A DNA stretch of 64,000 nucleotides, from NCBI RefSeq assembly GCF_000737065.1, contig NZ_AQRC01000017.1, positions 1-64,000 of the forward strand, in the 5' to 3' direction. The stretch is from Thioclava atlantica (GTDB taxonomy: Bacteria; Pseudomonadota; Alphaproteobacteria; Rhodobacterales; Rhodobacteraceae). The notes under the pieces were generated by a model, which was given only the letters and a program-made list of their open reading frames with translations, was not told where the DNA came from and searched no databases. A program made the position numbers and the translations under genes. Of this stretch, positions 47,719-57,244 are shown in pieces (position 1 is the first letter of the stretch; every line of letters begins with the position of its first letter).

Positions 47719-48912
47719 ATGTCCGAAACCCGCCCCGTCATCCGCCTGCGTCCCAAGGCCGAGGCCCGCGCGATCCGCCACGGGTTCCCCTGGGTCTATG
47801 CCGATGAGCTGGTGACGGACCGGCGCACGAAAGCGCTGGCGTCCGGCACGATCGCGACGCTCGAGGATGCCGAGCGCCGCCCGCTCGCCACCGTGACGGT
47901 GAACCCGAATTCGAAGATCATCGCGCGGGTGATGGAGCGCGATCCGCAGGCCACAATCGACCGCGACTGGATCGCGGCCAAGCTGTCGCGCGCGCTGGAG
48001 ATGCGCGCGCGGCTCTTCGAGGCCCCCTTCTACCGGCTTGTCCATGCCGAGGCCGATGGCCTGCCGGGGGTGATCATCGACCGGTTCGGCGATGCGGCGG
48101 TGATCCAGCCCAACGCCGCCTGGTCCGAGGCGATGATCGGGGAGATCGAGGGCGCGCTCGCCGAGGTGACGGGCGTCACCACGATCATCAAGAACGGCTC
48201 GGGGCGCGCGCGCAGTCTCGAGGGCCTGGCCGAGGAAACCCTGACCCTGCGCGGCGGTGTCGACGCGCCGATCGAAGTGCCGATGAACGGCGCGATCTAT
48301 CTGGCCGACCTGATGGGCGGGCAGAAGACGGGGCTCTTCTACGATCAGCGCCCGAACCACGCCTTCGCGGCGCGGCTTGCCGAGGGGGCGCGGGTGCTCG
48401 ACCTCTTCTCGCATGTGGGCGGTTTTGCCCTGGCGGCGCTCGCGGGCGGTGCGCGCGAGGCGCTCGCGGTCGATGCCTCCGCTCCGGCGCTCGATCTCGC
48501 CGCGCGCGGGGCCGCGGCGATGGGCGCGGCGGATCGGTTCGCGACCCGGCAGGGCGACGCCTTCGACGCGCTCGAAGCGTTGGGCCGGGAGGGTGCGCGC
48601 TTCGATCTGGCGATCTGCGACCCGCCGGCCTTCGCCCCGGCGAAACCCGCGCTTCAGGCCGGGTTGCGCGCCTATGAGCGGATCGCGCGCATGGCCGCGC
48701 CCCTGGTGGCGCCGGGTGGATATCTGGTGCTTTGCTCGTGCTCGCATGCGGCCGACCTCGCGCAGTTCCGCGCCGCCTGCACCCGCGGGATCGGCAAGGC
48801 GGGGCGGGCCGCGCAGTTGATCCATACCGGTTTTGCCGGGCCCGACCACCCGATGCTGCCGCAGCTCGCCGAATCGGGCTACCTGAAATCGCTGTTCTTC
48901 CGGCTGGACTGA
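47719..48912 (+). CDS. Class I SAM-dependent rRNA methyltransferase (RlmI/RSP_2647-like)
   Basis: A 397-residue protein with an N-terminal PUA-like domain (IRLRPKAEARAIRHGFPWVYADEL), a middle domain (HAEADGLPGVIIDRFGD) and a C-terminal Rossmann methyltransferase: SAM motif VLDLFSHVGGFALAAL, catalytic-loop CDPPAFAP and LCSCSH. This matches RlmI-type 23S rRNA 5-methylcytosine methyltransferases. The stop shares one base with the start of the PIN-domain gene, so the two form an operon. Confidence 0.92.
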   Translation: MSETRPVIRLRPKAEARAIRHGFPWVYADELVTDRRTKALASGTIATLEDAERRPLATVTVNPNSKIIARVMERDPQATIDRDWIAAKLSRALEMRARLFEAPFYRLVHAEADGLPGVIIDRFGDAAVIQPNAAWSEAMIGEIEGALAEVTGVTTIIKNGSGRARSLEGLAEETLTLRGGVDAPIEVPMNGAIYLADLMGGQKTGLFYDQRPNHAFAARLAEGARVLDLFSHVGGFALAALAGGAREALAVDASAPALDLAARGAAAMGAADRFATRQGDAFDALEALGREGARFDLAICDPPAFAPAKPALQAGLRAYERIARMAAPLVAPGGYLVLCSCSHAADLAQFRAACTRGIGKAGRAAQLIHTGFAGPDHPMLPQLAESGYLKSLFFRLD

Positions 48913-49457
48913 TGCAGAAGGTCTTGCTCGACGCCTGCGTGCTCTATCCCACGGTGCTGCGCGAGATCCTGATCGGCGCAGCGAAGGCGGGGCTCTACCG
49001 CCCGCTCTGGTCGGCGCGGCTGCTCGAGGAATGGGCGCGGGCCGCGGCCCGGACCGGGCCTGCCGACGAGGCGATCGCACGCGGCGAGATCGCGCTTCTG
49101 CGCGCGGCTTTCCCAAGAGCCGAGGTGCCGCCGCAGCCGGGGATCGAGGCGCGCCTCGTCCTGCCTGACCCGAACGATATTCACGTGCTCGCGGCCGCGA
49201 TCGCGGGTTCGGCCGATGCGATCCTGACCTTCAACGCCAGCGATTTTCCGCGTGGCACGCTTGCCGGAGAGGGGCTGGAACGGCGCGATCCCGACGGTTT
49301 CCTCTGGCAGCTTCTTTCCGAACATCCCGCCGAAATGCGTGCGGTCGTCGAAGCGGTGCGCACAGAGGCCGAGCGTCTCTCGGGAGAGCCGCAGCCGATC
49401 CGACCGCTGATGAAGCGCGCCCGCCTGCCGCGTTTCGGCAAGGCGCTGGCCGGGTAG
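48912..49457 (+). CDS. PIN-domain protein (RSP_2648 family)
   Basis: A 181-residue PIN-like protein. The first acidic residue is in VLLDACVLYPTVLREIL, later acidic residues in LPDPNDIHVLAAAI and the last in LTFNASDFPR, the three-to-four carboxylate pattern of PIN nucleases. It resembles the chromosomal RSP_2648 family rather than a VapC toxin, and no antitoxin gene is adjacent. Pairing with an rRNA methyltransferase suggests a role in RNA processing, as inference from context. Confidence 0.85.
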   Translation: MQKVLLDACVLYPTVLREILIGAAKAGLYRPLWSARLLEEWARAAARTGPADEAIARGEIALLRAAFPRAEVPPQPGIEARLVLPDPNDIHVLAAAIAGSADAILTFNASDFPRGTLAGEGLERRDPDGFLWQLLSEHPAEMRAVVEAVRTEAERLSGEPQPIRPLMKRARLPRFGKALAG

Positions 49458-49487
49458 GGGCTCCGCCCCCGTCTCCCTTGCGGGAGC

Positions 49488-49561
49488 CTCCCCCGGGATA
49501 TTTTCGTCAAGAGGAAGTCAGAGGGCGTTTCCTTCCTCTTGATCCAAATATCCCGGGGGTG
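49488..49561. repeat. Inverted pair of AAATATCCC-type repeats, copy 5
   Basis: The element at 49488-49517 (…CCCCGGGATATTTTCG…AAGAGGAAG) faces an inverted copy at 49532-49561, matching at 26 of 30 positions with a 14-base spacer. The right arm is identical over 28 bases to 31676-31703. The pair could fold into a very long hairpin after the PIN gene. Confidence 0.85.
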
Positions 49562-49575
49562 AGCGCGTCCGCGCG

Positions 49576-49594
49576 AGGGGGCAGCGCCCCCTTT
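49576..49594 (+). terminator. Short GC hairpin with T-run
   Basis: AGGGGGC (49576-49582), loop AGC, GCCCCCT (49586-49592), then TT. It follows the repeat pair and probably ends the methyltransferase-PIN transcript. Confidence 0.5.
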
Positions 49595-49654
49595 GCGGCC
49601 TCGCCGCCTAGGAGCCGTCTTGACCCCGGCGCAAAGCCCCGCCATTGAACTTGT

Positions 49655-50149
49655 ATGCTTGGCTTCATCACCTGCACCGAAAAAGGGGCGGCAGATCGCC
49701 TTCTCGCCCGCTTCGCCGACCGGCTGGTCGCGGCGGGGCGGCCCGTGGTGGGCATGGTGCGGGCGGATGTGCCCCAGCGGTTCGACTGCGAGATGCATCT
49801 GCGGCTTCTGCCCGATCTGGGCGTGCGCTCGATCTCCCAGGCTCTTGGCACTGAGGCCGAGGCCTGTTCTCTCGATGCGGGCGCGCTCGAAGAGGTGGTC
49901 GCGCAGGTGAACCGGGCGCTCGACATGGCGGAGCCGGGAACGGTCGTGATCCTCAACAAGTTCGGCAAGCAGGAGGCCGCGGGGCGCGGCTGTCGTGACC
50001 TGATCGCGCGGGCGCTCGAAACCGGGCTGCCGGTGCTGATTTCGGTGCCGCCCGAGACGCGCGCGGAGTTCGATGCTTTCTCGGCGGGTTTGGGCGAGGA
50101 GCTCGCGCCGGAAATGGATGCGCTCGAAAGCTTCGTCGCGGGCCTATAG
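49655..50149 (+). CDS. DUF2478-like protein
   Basis: A 164-residue protein: MLGFITCTEKGAADRLLARFADRL, CEMHLRLLPDLGVRSISQALG, MAEPGTVVILNKFGKQEAAGRG and PVLISVPPETRAEF. The pattern (N-terminal strand, NKFGKxEAxGxG block) matches the DUF2478 family, distantly similar to NTPases and sometimes found near molybdenum genes. The function is not established. It precedes the zwf operon but is separated by 108 bases containing its operator. Confidence 0.8.
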   Translation: MLGFITCTEKGAADRLLARFADRLVAAGRPVVGMVRADVPQRFDCEMHLRLLPDLGVRSISQALGTEAEACSLDAGALEEVVAQVNRALDMAEPGTVVILNKFGKQEAAGRGCRDLIARALETGLPVLISVPPETRAEFDAFSAGLGEELAPEMDALESFVAGL

Positions 50150-50221
50150 GGAAGGCCGCGATCCTTTGCCTTGAGGGCCGGCAGCGCTAGACTTCGGGAG
50201 CGAAGCGGATTAGAAGACGCT

Positions 50222-50235
50222 CGTTAGCGCTAACG
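50222..50235. promoter_or_regulatory. LacI-type operator upstream of zwf (CGTTAGCGCTAACG)
   Basis: Identical to the 14-bp palindrome at 47590-47603. It ends 22 bases before the zwf start codon, close enough to block initiation. Shared use links zwf-pgl-pgi with edd-eda. Confidence 0.85.
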
Positions 50236-50257
50236 GACCTCAACAACGGAGCATCCC

Positions 50258-51715
50258 ATGGTATCGCGCGTCATTCCGGTGGATCAGTTCGATCTGGTCA
50301 TTTTCGGTGCCACCGGCGATCTCGCCAATCGCAAGATCCTGCCCGGTCTCTATCGCCGCTATTGCGCCGGACAGATTCCCGAAGGCTCGAAGATCATCGG
50401 GGCGGCGCGGACCGAGATGAGCGCCGACGAGTTCCGCGACCAGACGCGGGCGGCGATCGCCGAACATGCCGGCCCGATGGCCGATGACAAGAAAGCCGTC
50501 ACGGCCTTCCTCGAGATCCTCGAATATGTCGCGATCGACGCGAAAGGGGACGGTGGCTGGGATACGCTCAAGTCGCTCGTTCGCACCGAGGCCGTCAATG
50601 CCTTCTACTTCTCGGTCGCGCCCGCGCTTTTCGGCGATCTGGCCGAGCGGCTGCACACGCGCGGCATCGCGGGACCCGATGCGCGCATCGTGGTCGAGAA
50701 ACCCTTCGGGCGTGATCTTGCCTCGGCGCGTGCCCTCAATGCGACGCTCGCGGAGTATTTCGACGAGACGCAGATCTACCGGATCGACCATTACCTCGGG
50801 AAGGAGACGGTGCAGAACCTGATGGCGGTGCGCTTTGCCAACATCCTGTTCGAGCCGCTCTGGAACAGCCAGTTCATCGATCATGTCCAGATCACCGTGG
50901 CCGAGACCGTCGGCGTGGGCGGGCGCGGGTCGTATTACGACAAGTCCGGCGCGATGCGGGACATGGTGCAGAACCACATGATGCAGCTTCTGTGCCTTAT
51001 CGCGATGGAGCCGCCCTATCACTTCGATCCCGACGCGGTACGCGACGAGAAGCTCAAGGTGATCCGCGCGCTCCAGCCGGTCGCACCCGCCGATATCGTG
51101 CGCGGCCAGTATCTCGCGAGCAAGGATGCGCCGGGTTACCTGGAGGATTCCGAAGACCCGGAGTCGACGACCGAGAGCTATATCGCGCTGAAATGCCATG
51201 TCGCGAACTGGCGCTGGACGGATACGCCCTTCTACCTGCGCACCGGCAAGCGCTTGCGGGCCCGTACCTCCGAGATCGCGATCACCTTCAAGGCGCCGCC
51301 GCATTCGATCTTCGACGAGGCCGAGGGCGAATGGCGCGAGAACGTGCTGGTGATCCGGCTGCAACCGAATGAGGGGATGAACCTCAAGGTGATGATCAAG
51401 GAACCGGGGCCGGGCGGGATGCGTCTCGTCCAGGTGCCGCTCGACATGTCCTTCGCCGAGGCGCTCGGGCCGGAGGGGGCGGATATCACCGATGCCTATG
51501 AGCGCCTGATCATGGATGTGATCCGCGGCAACCAGACCCTGTTCATGCGCGGCGACGAGGTCGAGGCGGCCTGGGCCTGGACTGATCCGGTCATCGAGGG
51601 CTGGGAAAAGCGGGGCGACCGGCCGCAACCCTATGACAGCGGCTCCTCGGGCCCCGATGACGCCCTGATGCTGATGCATCGCGATGGCCGCCGCTGGAGG
51701 GATATCCGCGAATGA
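50258..51715 (+). CDS. zwf: Zwf, glucose-6-phosphate 1-dehydrogenase
   Basis: Zwf oxidises glucose 6-phosphate to 6-phosphogluconolactone. The 485-residue protein has the nucleotide-binding IFGATGDLANRKILPGLY and the active-site RIDHYLGKETVQNLM. It overlaps pgl by 4 bases. This is the first gene of zwf-pgl-pgi, which feeds 6-phosphogluconate to the Edd-Eda enzymes encoded upstream on the other strand. Confidence 0.97.
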   Translation: MVSRVIPVDQFDLVIFGATGDLANRKILPGLYRRYCAGQIPEGSKIIGAARTEMSADEFRDQTRAAIAEHAGPMADDKKAVTAFLEILEYVAIDAKGDGGWDTLKSLVRTEAVNAFYFSVAPALFGDLAERLHTRGIAGPDARIVVEKPFGRDLASARALNATLAEYFDETQIYRIDHYLGKETVQNLMAVRFANILFEPLWNSQFIDHVQITVAETVGVGGRGSYYDKSGAMRDMVQNHMMQLLCLIAMEPPYHFDPDAVRDEKLKVIRALQPVAPADIVRGQYLASKDAPGYLEDSEDPESTTESYIALKCHVANWRWTDTPFYLRTGKRLRARTSEIAITFKAPPHSIFDEAEGEWRENVLVIRLQPNEGMNLKVMIKEPGPGGMRLVQVPLDMSFAEALGPEGADITDAYERLIMDVIRGNQTLFMRGDEVEAAWAWTDPVIEGWEKRGDRPQPYDSGSSGPDDALMLMHRDGRRWRDIRE

Positions 51716-52383
51716 ACTTCACGACCTACCCTGACCGCGAGGCGCTGATGATGGGCCTCGCCGACCGTATCGCAAGCGAATTGCGCGCCGCGATCCGCAG
51801 CGATGGGCGCGCGACGCTTTCGGTTCCGGGCGGAACCACGCCGGGTCCGATTTTCGACATCCTCTCCGATCTCGATCTCGAATGGGACAAGGTCGCGGTG
51901 CTGCTTAATGACGAGCGCTGGGTGCCAGAAAGCTCCGAGCGGTCGAACACGCGGCTGATCCGGGAGCGGTTGCTGACCGGCCGCGCGGCGAAAGCGAAGC
52001 TGGTGCCGCTCTATTGCGAGGCGCCGCGCCCCGAGGACAAGATGGATGAGCTGGCCGAGGGGATCGCGCCGCATCTGCCGATTTCGGTCCTGCTGCTGGG
52101 GATGGGCGGGGACATGCATACGGCAAGCCTCTTTCCCGGCGCCGACCGGCTCGCGGAGGCGCTCTCCGAAGCCGCGCCGATCCTGCTGCCGATGCGCGCC
52201 GAAGCGGCTGGCGAGCCGCGCATCACCCTCTCGGCACCGGTGCTGCGCGATGCGATGCACACGCATATCCTGATCACGGGCGCCGAGAAACGCGCCGCGA
52301 TCGAAGCGGCCGAGAGCCTCCCCGTCGAGCAGGCGCCGGTGCGCGCCGTTCTGAAAAATGCGACCGTTCACTGGGCCGAATGA
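51712..52383 (+). CDS. pgl: Pgl, 6-phosphogluconolactonase
   Basis: Pgl hydrolyses 6-phosphogluconolactone to 6-phosphogluconate. The 223-residue DevB-type protein has [32 protein letters not shown] and [20 protein letters not shown], all typical family blocks. Its ATG overlaps the zwf stop by 4 bases and it ends one base before the pgi start codon, so the three genes are translationally linked. Confidence 0.96.
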   Translation: MNFTTYPDREALMMGLADRIASELRAAIRSDGRATLSVPGGTTPGPIFDILSDLDLEWDKVAVLLNDERWVPESSERSNTRLIRERLLTGRAAKAKLVPLYCEAPRPEDKMDELAEGIAPHLPISVLLLGMGGDMHTASLFPGADRLAEALSEAAPILLPMRAEAAGEPRITLSAPVLRDAMHTHILITGAEKRAAIEAAESLPVEQAPVRAVLKNATVHWAE

Positions 52384-52384
52384 C

Positions 52385-53992
52385 ATGACGATCTGGCAAG
52401 ACCTTCTCGAGAAATCCACCGCTGTGAAATCCCGCCCCCTTGCGGAATTGTTCGAAAACGACAAGCGAGCCGCCGAGTTCACCCGGGAATTCGGGCCATT
52501 CCTGTTCGATTTCTCCAAGACCAATATCGACGCTGCAACATTGGAGATGCTCGTCGACCTGGCGCGCGAGCGGGATGTCGCGGGCCGCGCCGAGGCGATG
52601 TTCTCCGGCGAGAAGATCAACGACACCGAGCATCGGGCGGTTCTTCACACGGCGCTGCGCAATCTCGAAGCCGAGATCCGCGTCGACGGCCAGGACGTGA
52701 TGACCGAGGTGCGCGCGACCCATGAGCGCATGGTCGCTTTCGCCCGCGACGTCCGCGACGGCCGTTTCACGGGGCAGGGGGGCAAGATCACCGATATCGT
52801 CAATATCGGTATCGGCGGCTCCGATCTCGGGCCCGCGATGGCGGTGCTCGCGCTCGCGCCCTATCATGACGGGCCGCGCTGCCATTTCGTCTCCAACGTG
52901 GATGGTGCGCATATCCACGATACGCTTGAAGATCTGAACCCGGAAACGACGCTGGTGATCGTGGCCTCGAAGACCTTCACCACGATCGAGACCATGACCA
53001 ATGCCGAGACCGCCAAGCGCTGGATGGCGCAGAAGGTTTCCAACCCGGCGGCGCAATTCGCCGCGCTCTCGACCTCGGCCGAGAAGACCGCCGCCTTCGG
53101 GATCGACCCCGCGCGGGTCTTCGGCTTTGCCGATTGGGTCGGCGGACGTTACTCGATGTGGGGGCCGATCGGGCTGTCGCTGATGATCGCGATCGGACCC
53201 GAGGATTTCGCGGATTTCCTCAAGGGCGCGGCCGAGATGGATGCCCATTTCCGCTCTGCCGATTATGCCGAGAACCTGCCCGTCCTGCTCGCGCTTGTCG
53301 GGGTCTGGCACAACCAGTTCTGCGATTGCGCGACCCGCGCGGTGCTGCCCTACGATCAGCGGCTCGCCCGTCTGCCCGCCTATCTCCAGCAGCTCGAGAT
53401 GGAGAGCAACGGCAAGCGCGTGAGCATGGATGGCAAGGATCTGGCGGTGAATTCGGGCCCTGTCGTCTGGGGTGAGCCCGGCACGAACGGCCAGCACGCC
53501 TTCTACCAGCTGATCCATCAGGGAACGCGGGTTGTCCCGTGCGAATTCATGGTGGCCGCCGAGGGGCACGAGCCCGATCTGGCCCATCAGCATCTTCTCC
53601 TCGTCGCCAATTGCCTTGCCCAGTCCGAAGCGCTGATGCGCGGTCGCTCGCTCGAAGAGGCGACCGCGATCATGCGCAAGAAAGGGTTCGAGGGGGCGGA
53701 GCTCGACCGGCAGGCGCGCCACCGGGTCTTCCCCGGATCGCGGCCCTCGACCACGCTGCTCTACCCGAAGCTCACCCCGGCGGTTCTGGGCGGGATCATC
53801 GCGCTCTACGAGCACCGCGTCTTCGTCGAAGGGGTGATCCTCGGGGTCAACAGCTTCGACCAGTGGGGCGTGGAACTGGGCAAGGAGCTGGCCCTCGCGC
53901 TCGGCCCGGTGCTCGAAGGCAGCGATAGCGGCGCGGAGCTGGACGGCTCCACCCGCCAGCTCGTCGCCCGCATCCGGAACCTCTGGGGCTGA
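52385..53992 (+). CDS. pgi: Pgi, glucose-6-phosphate isomerase
   Basis: Pgi interconverts glucose 6-phosphate and fructose 6-phosphate. The 535-residue protein has [15 protein letters not shown], the second signature [17 protein letters not shown] near the C-terminus and the SKTFTTIET loop. The start at 52385 (MTIWQD) is chosen; an earlier in-frame ATG at 52358 lies within pgl. In an ED organism Pgi works mainly to return fructose 6-phosphate to the ED route. Confidence 0.97.
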   Translation: MTIWQDLLEKSTAVKSRPLAELFENDKRAAEFTREFGPFLFDFSKTNIDAATLEMLVDLARERDVAGRAEAMFSGEKINDTEHRAVLHTALRNLEAEIRVDGQDVMTEVRATHERMVAFARDVRDGRFTGQGGKITDIVNIGIGGSDLGPAMAVLALAPYHDGPRCHFVSNVDGAHIHDTLEDLNPETTLVIVASKTFTTIETMTNAETAKRWMAQKVSNPAAQFAALSTSAEKTAAFGIDPARVFGFADWVGGRYSMWGPIGLSLMIAIGPEDFADFLKGAAEMDAHFRSADYAENLPVLLALVGVWHNQFCDCATRAVLPYDQRLARLPAYLQQLEMESNGKRVSMDGKDLAVNSGPVVWGEPGTNGQHAFYQLIHQGTRVVPCEFMVAAEGHEPDLAHQHLLLVANCLAQSEALMRGRSLEEATAIMRKKGFEGAELDRQARHRVFPGSRPSTTLLYPKLTPAVLGGIIALYEHRVFVEGVILGVNSFDQWGVELGKELALALGPVLEGSDSGAELDGSTRQLVARIRNLWG

Positions 53993-54072
53993 CGTCCCGC
54001 GATCGTGACGGAACGCTCTCCCGCATTCGCAGGTTTTCGTGTCGAAACGTGTGAGTGCGAAGGAGGTTTGCG

Positions 54073-54393
54073 ATGATCGAGAAGATGGACAACGCCCCTG
54101 GCGGGATCACCGGCTTCGAGGTTTCGGGCACCGTTCTGGCGCATGACGTGACCGAGGCGCTCCGGGTCGTCGCGCCGAGCGATCGCCTTCTGGTGCAGGT
54201 CGCGCCGCGCTTCGATGGGTACATGGCCGAACTGGTCGGGGGCATGCGCCGGGCCTGCCGCGACGGTCAGGCGGAGCGCTGTGCGCTGATCGTGCCCAAG
54301 GACATGCGCTCCGAAGCGACGATGCAGGGCGAGGGCGACGGGTTTCGCGTCTTCACCGCCCGAGACGAAGCCGAGCGCTGGCTCGCAGCTTAA
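54073..54393 (+). CDS. SpoIIAA-like (STAS-type) protein
   Basis: A 106-residue protein starting 6 bases after a strong AAGGAGG. The pattern (ITGFEVSGTVLAHDVTEALR, RLLVQVAPRFDGYMAEL, CALIVPKDMRSEATM, FRVFTARDEAERWLA) resembles the SpoIIAA-like family, an alpha/beta STAS relative whose members may bind lipid or partner proteins. The function is unknown. It converges with the DUF1489 gene with a 4-base overlap. Confidence 0.75.
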   Translation: MIEKMDNAPGGITGFEVSGTVLAHDVTEALRVVAPSDRLLVQVAPRFDGYMAELVGGMRRACRDGQAERCALIVPKDMRSEATMQGEGDGFRVFTARDEAERWLAA

Positions 54394-54803
54394 CGCAGGC
54401 CGATCTCGGAGAGCGCCACCGCGAGTTCGCGCGGCAGGGTCTCTTCGCGGCCGCGACCCTTCGGCAGGTCGCGCGGGGCGTCTTCGTGCTTGAGGTAGCG
54501 CCAGCCCTGGAAGGGGCGGCGGGTGAGCGCTTCGGTGCGCACGACGTCGCGGTCGAGAACGATGGCGCAGCGCGCGATCCCGTCAGCGCCCATCACCTCG
54601 TCGAGCGCGAGCACCCTCTGGCGCGCCAGCACCGCCCCCTTGAAAACCCAGTAGAGCGAGCCGCCTTCGAGGATTTCCGGTGCGCGTTTGGGCCACATCC
54701 GCGTGACATGCATCGCCGGGCCCGCGCCGTAGCGGCTCGCCTGCCATGCGATGAGATCCTCGACCTTCTCGGCGCCTACGCAAAGTTTGATGAGATGAAT
54801 CAT
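54390..54803 (-). CDS. DUF1489 family protein
   Basis: A 137-residue protein beginning MIHLIKLCVGAEKVEDLIAW and containing the block THVTR-like MHVTRMWPKRAPEILEGGSLYWV and IVLDRDVVRTEALTRRPFQGWRYL, which matches DUF1489, a family almost confined to alphaproteobacteria and of unknown function. It is probably monocistronic and divergent from the second RNR gene. Confidence 0.88.
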   Translation of the reverse strand: MIHLIKLCVGAEKVEDLIAWQASRYGAGPAMHVTRMWPKRAPEILEGGSLYWVFKGAVLARQRVLALDEVMGADGIARCAIVLDRDVVRTEALTRRPFQGWRYLKHEDAPRDLPKGRGREETLPRELAVALSEIGLR

Positions 54804-54884
54804 GCCGACCCCCGCTCTTTTCCCTAGGTAGGGGCTGCCTCCCGCGGCGGCAACCGGGTAAATGGCGTCTGGCCAGAGCCTGCC

Positions 54885-54931
54885 GCCTTATGTATAGTGG
54901 TTGTCCGCCTCCGGCGCACAATATGCGGCGG
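54885..54931 (+). promoter_or_regulatory. Candidate tandem NrdR operator upstream of the second RNR gene
   Basis: GCCTTATGTATAGTGG (54885-54900) and GCACAATATGCGGCGG (54916-54931) match the NrdR consensus at 11 and 10 of 16 positions and are exactly 31 bases apart, the phasing known for NrdR pairs. TATAGT at 54894-54899 could be the -10 element, so box 1 would cover the promoter. The start codon is 49 bases downstream. Confidence 0.6.
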
Positions 54932-54979
54932 GGGTTTTTGGATTCAGCCCCGTCCAGTCCAAACCGTTGAGAGGATAGA

Positions 54980-57244
54980 ATGAGCCGTTTTGCCGCCCCG
55001 ATTGCCGAACAGATCTGGGACATGAAATACCGTCTTAAAGAGCAAGATGGCACGCCGATCGACGCCACTGTCGAAGATAGCTGGCGCCGGATCGCGCGCG
55101 CGCTCGCCTCGGTGGAGAAGGATCCCGCCGAGTGGGAGGCGAAATTCTACAACGCCCTGGAGGATTTCAAATATCTTCCGGCAGGCCGGATCACCGCAGG
55201 TGCCGGGACGGGCCGCGCGGTGACGCTGTTCAACTGCTTCGTGATGGGCACGATTCCCGACAATATGGGCGGGATCTTCGACATGCTGAAGGAAGCCGCG
55301 CTGACCATGCAGCAGGGCGGCGGGATCGGCTATGATTTCTCCACGATCCGCCCGCGCGGGGCCGAGGTGAAGGGCGTGGCGGCGGATGCCTCGGGGCCGC
55401 TGAGCTTCATGGATGTGTGGGATGCGATGTGCCGCACCATCATGTCGGCCGGCTCGCGCCGCGGCGCGATGATGGCGACGATGCGTTGCGACCACCCCGA
55501 TATCGAGAATTTCATCACCGCGAAGCAGGATTCGGCGCGGCTGCGCATGTTCAACCTCTCGGTGCTGGTGACCGATGATTTCATGGAGGCCGTGAAGGCC
55601 GACAAACCCTGGGATCTGAAATTCGGCGGCAAGGTCTATCACACCGTCAATGCGCGCGATCTGTGGAACAAGATCATGCGCGCGACCTACGACTATGCCG
55701 AGCCGGGCGTGATCTTCATCGACCGCATCAACAAGATGAACAATCTCAACTATGTCGAGCAGATCGCGGCCACCAACCCCTGCGGTGAGCAGCCTCTGCC
55801 GCCCTATGGCGCCTGCCTGCTGGGCTCGGTCAACCTCGCGCGGCTCGTGACCGACCCGTTCGAGGCGAATGCCGAGCTCGATCCGGAGAAGCTCGACGAG
55901 CTGGTGCGCCTCGCGATCCGGATGATGGACAATGTCGTCGACGCCTCGCGCTTCCCGCTGCCGCAGCAGGAAGAAGAGGCGCAGAACAAGCGCCGGATCG
56001 GCCTTGGCGTGACCGGCCTCGCCGATGCGCTCCTGATGCTGGGCTTGCGCTACGGCTCGGAAGAGGCCGCGGCGCAGACCGAGTCTTGGATGAAGCAGAT
56101 CGCGCGGGCCTCCTATCTCGCTTCGGTCGATCTGGCGAAGGAAAAGGGCGCCTTCCCGCTCTTCGACGCCGAGAAATACCTCGCTTCCGGCAACATGATG
56201 CAGATGGACGATGACGTGCGCGAGGCGATCCGCGAACACGGCATCCGCAACGCGTTGCTGACCTCGATCGCGCCCACCGGGACGATCTCGCTCTATGCAG
56301 GCAACGTGTCGTCGGGGATCGAGCCGGTCTTCGCCTATGCCTACAAGCGCAAGGTGCTCCAGCCCGACGGCTCGCGCACCGAGGAAGAGGTGGTCGATTA
56401 CGCGGTGCAGATGTGGCGCGACAAGTTCGGCGATGCGCCGCTTCCGGACTATTTCGTCAACGCCCAGACGCTCGCCCCGCTCGATCACGTGCGGATGCAG
56501 GCGGCGGCGCAGAAATGGATCGACAGCTCGATCTCGAAGACGATCAACTGCCCCGAGGACATCTCCTTCGAAGGGTTCAAGGATGTCTATATGGAAGCCT
56601 ACGAGACGGGGTGCAAAGGCTGCACGACCTACCGTCCGAACGAGGTGACCGGGTCGGTGCTGAGCGTGTCGGAAAACTCGGAGAAGACCCCCGAGGCCGA
56701 TAGCGGTGCCGATGTCGTCTATCTGACCGAACCGCTGGACCGTCCGGCGGCGCTCGAGGGCGCGACCTACAAGATCAAGTGGCCGGGTTCGGAGCACGCG
56801 ATCTACATCACGATCAACGACATCGTGCAGGGCGGTCATCGCCGGCCCTTCGAGGTGTTCATCAATTCGAAGAACATGGAGCATTTCGCCTGGACCGTGG
56901 CGCTGACCCGGATGGTCTCGGCCGTGTTCCGCCGCGGTGGCGACGTGTCCTTCGTGGTCGAGGAGCTGAAAGCGGTGTTCGATCCGCGCGGCGGCGCCTG
57001 GGTGCAGGGCAAATACGTGCCCTCGATCCTCGCGGCCATCGGCGGGGTGATCGAGCGTCACCTGATCTCGATCGGCTTCATCGAAGGCGAGGGGATGGGG
57101 CTCAAATCCGACCCGGAAGCCGAGAAGATGATCGTCAACGAGGCCCCGCGCGGCAAGACCTGCCCCTCCTGCGGCTCGTTCTCGATGCGGATGGTCGAAG
57201 GCTGCATGACCTGCGCCGATTGCGGCCACAGCAAGTGCGGCTGA
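54980..57244 (+). CDS. Adenosylcobalamin-dependent class II ribonucleoside-diphosphate reductase (short form)
   Basis: A 754-residue class II RNR, distinct from the 1216-residue NrdJ at 18140. It has LFNCFVMGT, the active-site NPCGEQPLPPYGACLLGSVN around residue 266, and a C-terminal zinc ribbon TCPSCGSFSMRMVEGCMTC ending in CG with a redox cysteine pair. It needs B12 rather than oxygen. GAGAGGATAG precedes the ATG. Having both long and short class II enzymes in one 37-kb span is noteworthy; both have NrdR-like box pairs upstream. Confidence 0.95.
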   Translation: MSRFAAPIAEQIWDMKYRLKEQDGTPIDATVEDSWRRIARALASVEKDPAEWEAKFYNALEDFKYLPAGRITAGAGTGRAVTLFNCFVMGTIPDNMGGIFDMLKEAALTMQQGGGIGYDFSTIRPRGAEVKGVAADASGPLSFMDVWDAMCRTIMSAGSRRGAMMATMRCDHPDIENFITAKQDSARLRMFNLSVLVTDDFMEAVKADKPWDLKFGGKVYHTVNARDLWNKIMRATYDYAEPGVIFIDRINKMNNLNYVEQIAATNPCGEQPLPPYGACLLGSVNLARLVTDPFEANAELDPEKLDELVRLAIRMMDNVVDASRFPLPQQEEEAQNKRRIGLGVTGLADALLMLGLRYGSEEAAAQTESWMKQIARASYLASVDLAKEKGAFPLFDAEKYLASGNMMQMDDDVREAIREHGIRNALLTSIAPTGTISLYAGNVSSGIEPVFAYAYKRKVLQPDGSRTEEEVVDYAVQMWRDKFGDAPLPDYFVNAQTLAPLDHVRMQAAAQKWIDSSISKTINCPEDISFEGFKDVYMEAYETGCKGCTTYRPNEVTGSVLSVSENSEKTPEADSGADVVYLTEPLDRPAALEGATYKIKWPGSEHAIYITINDIVQGGHRRPFEVFINSKNMEHFAWTVALTRMVSAVFRRGGDVSFVVEELKAVFDPRGGAWVQGKYVPSILAAIGGVIERHLISIGFIEGEGMGLKSDPEAEKMIVNEAPRGKTCPSCGSFSMRMVEGCMTCADCGHSKCG

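Noticed and set aside
48912-49457. VapC-type toxin
   Set aside because: The PIN protein is coupled to an rRNA methyltransferase, lacks an adjacent antitoxin and matches the RSP_2648-type chromosomal family.
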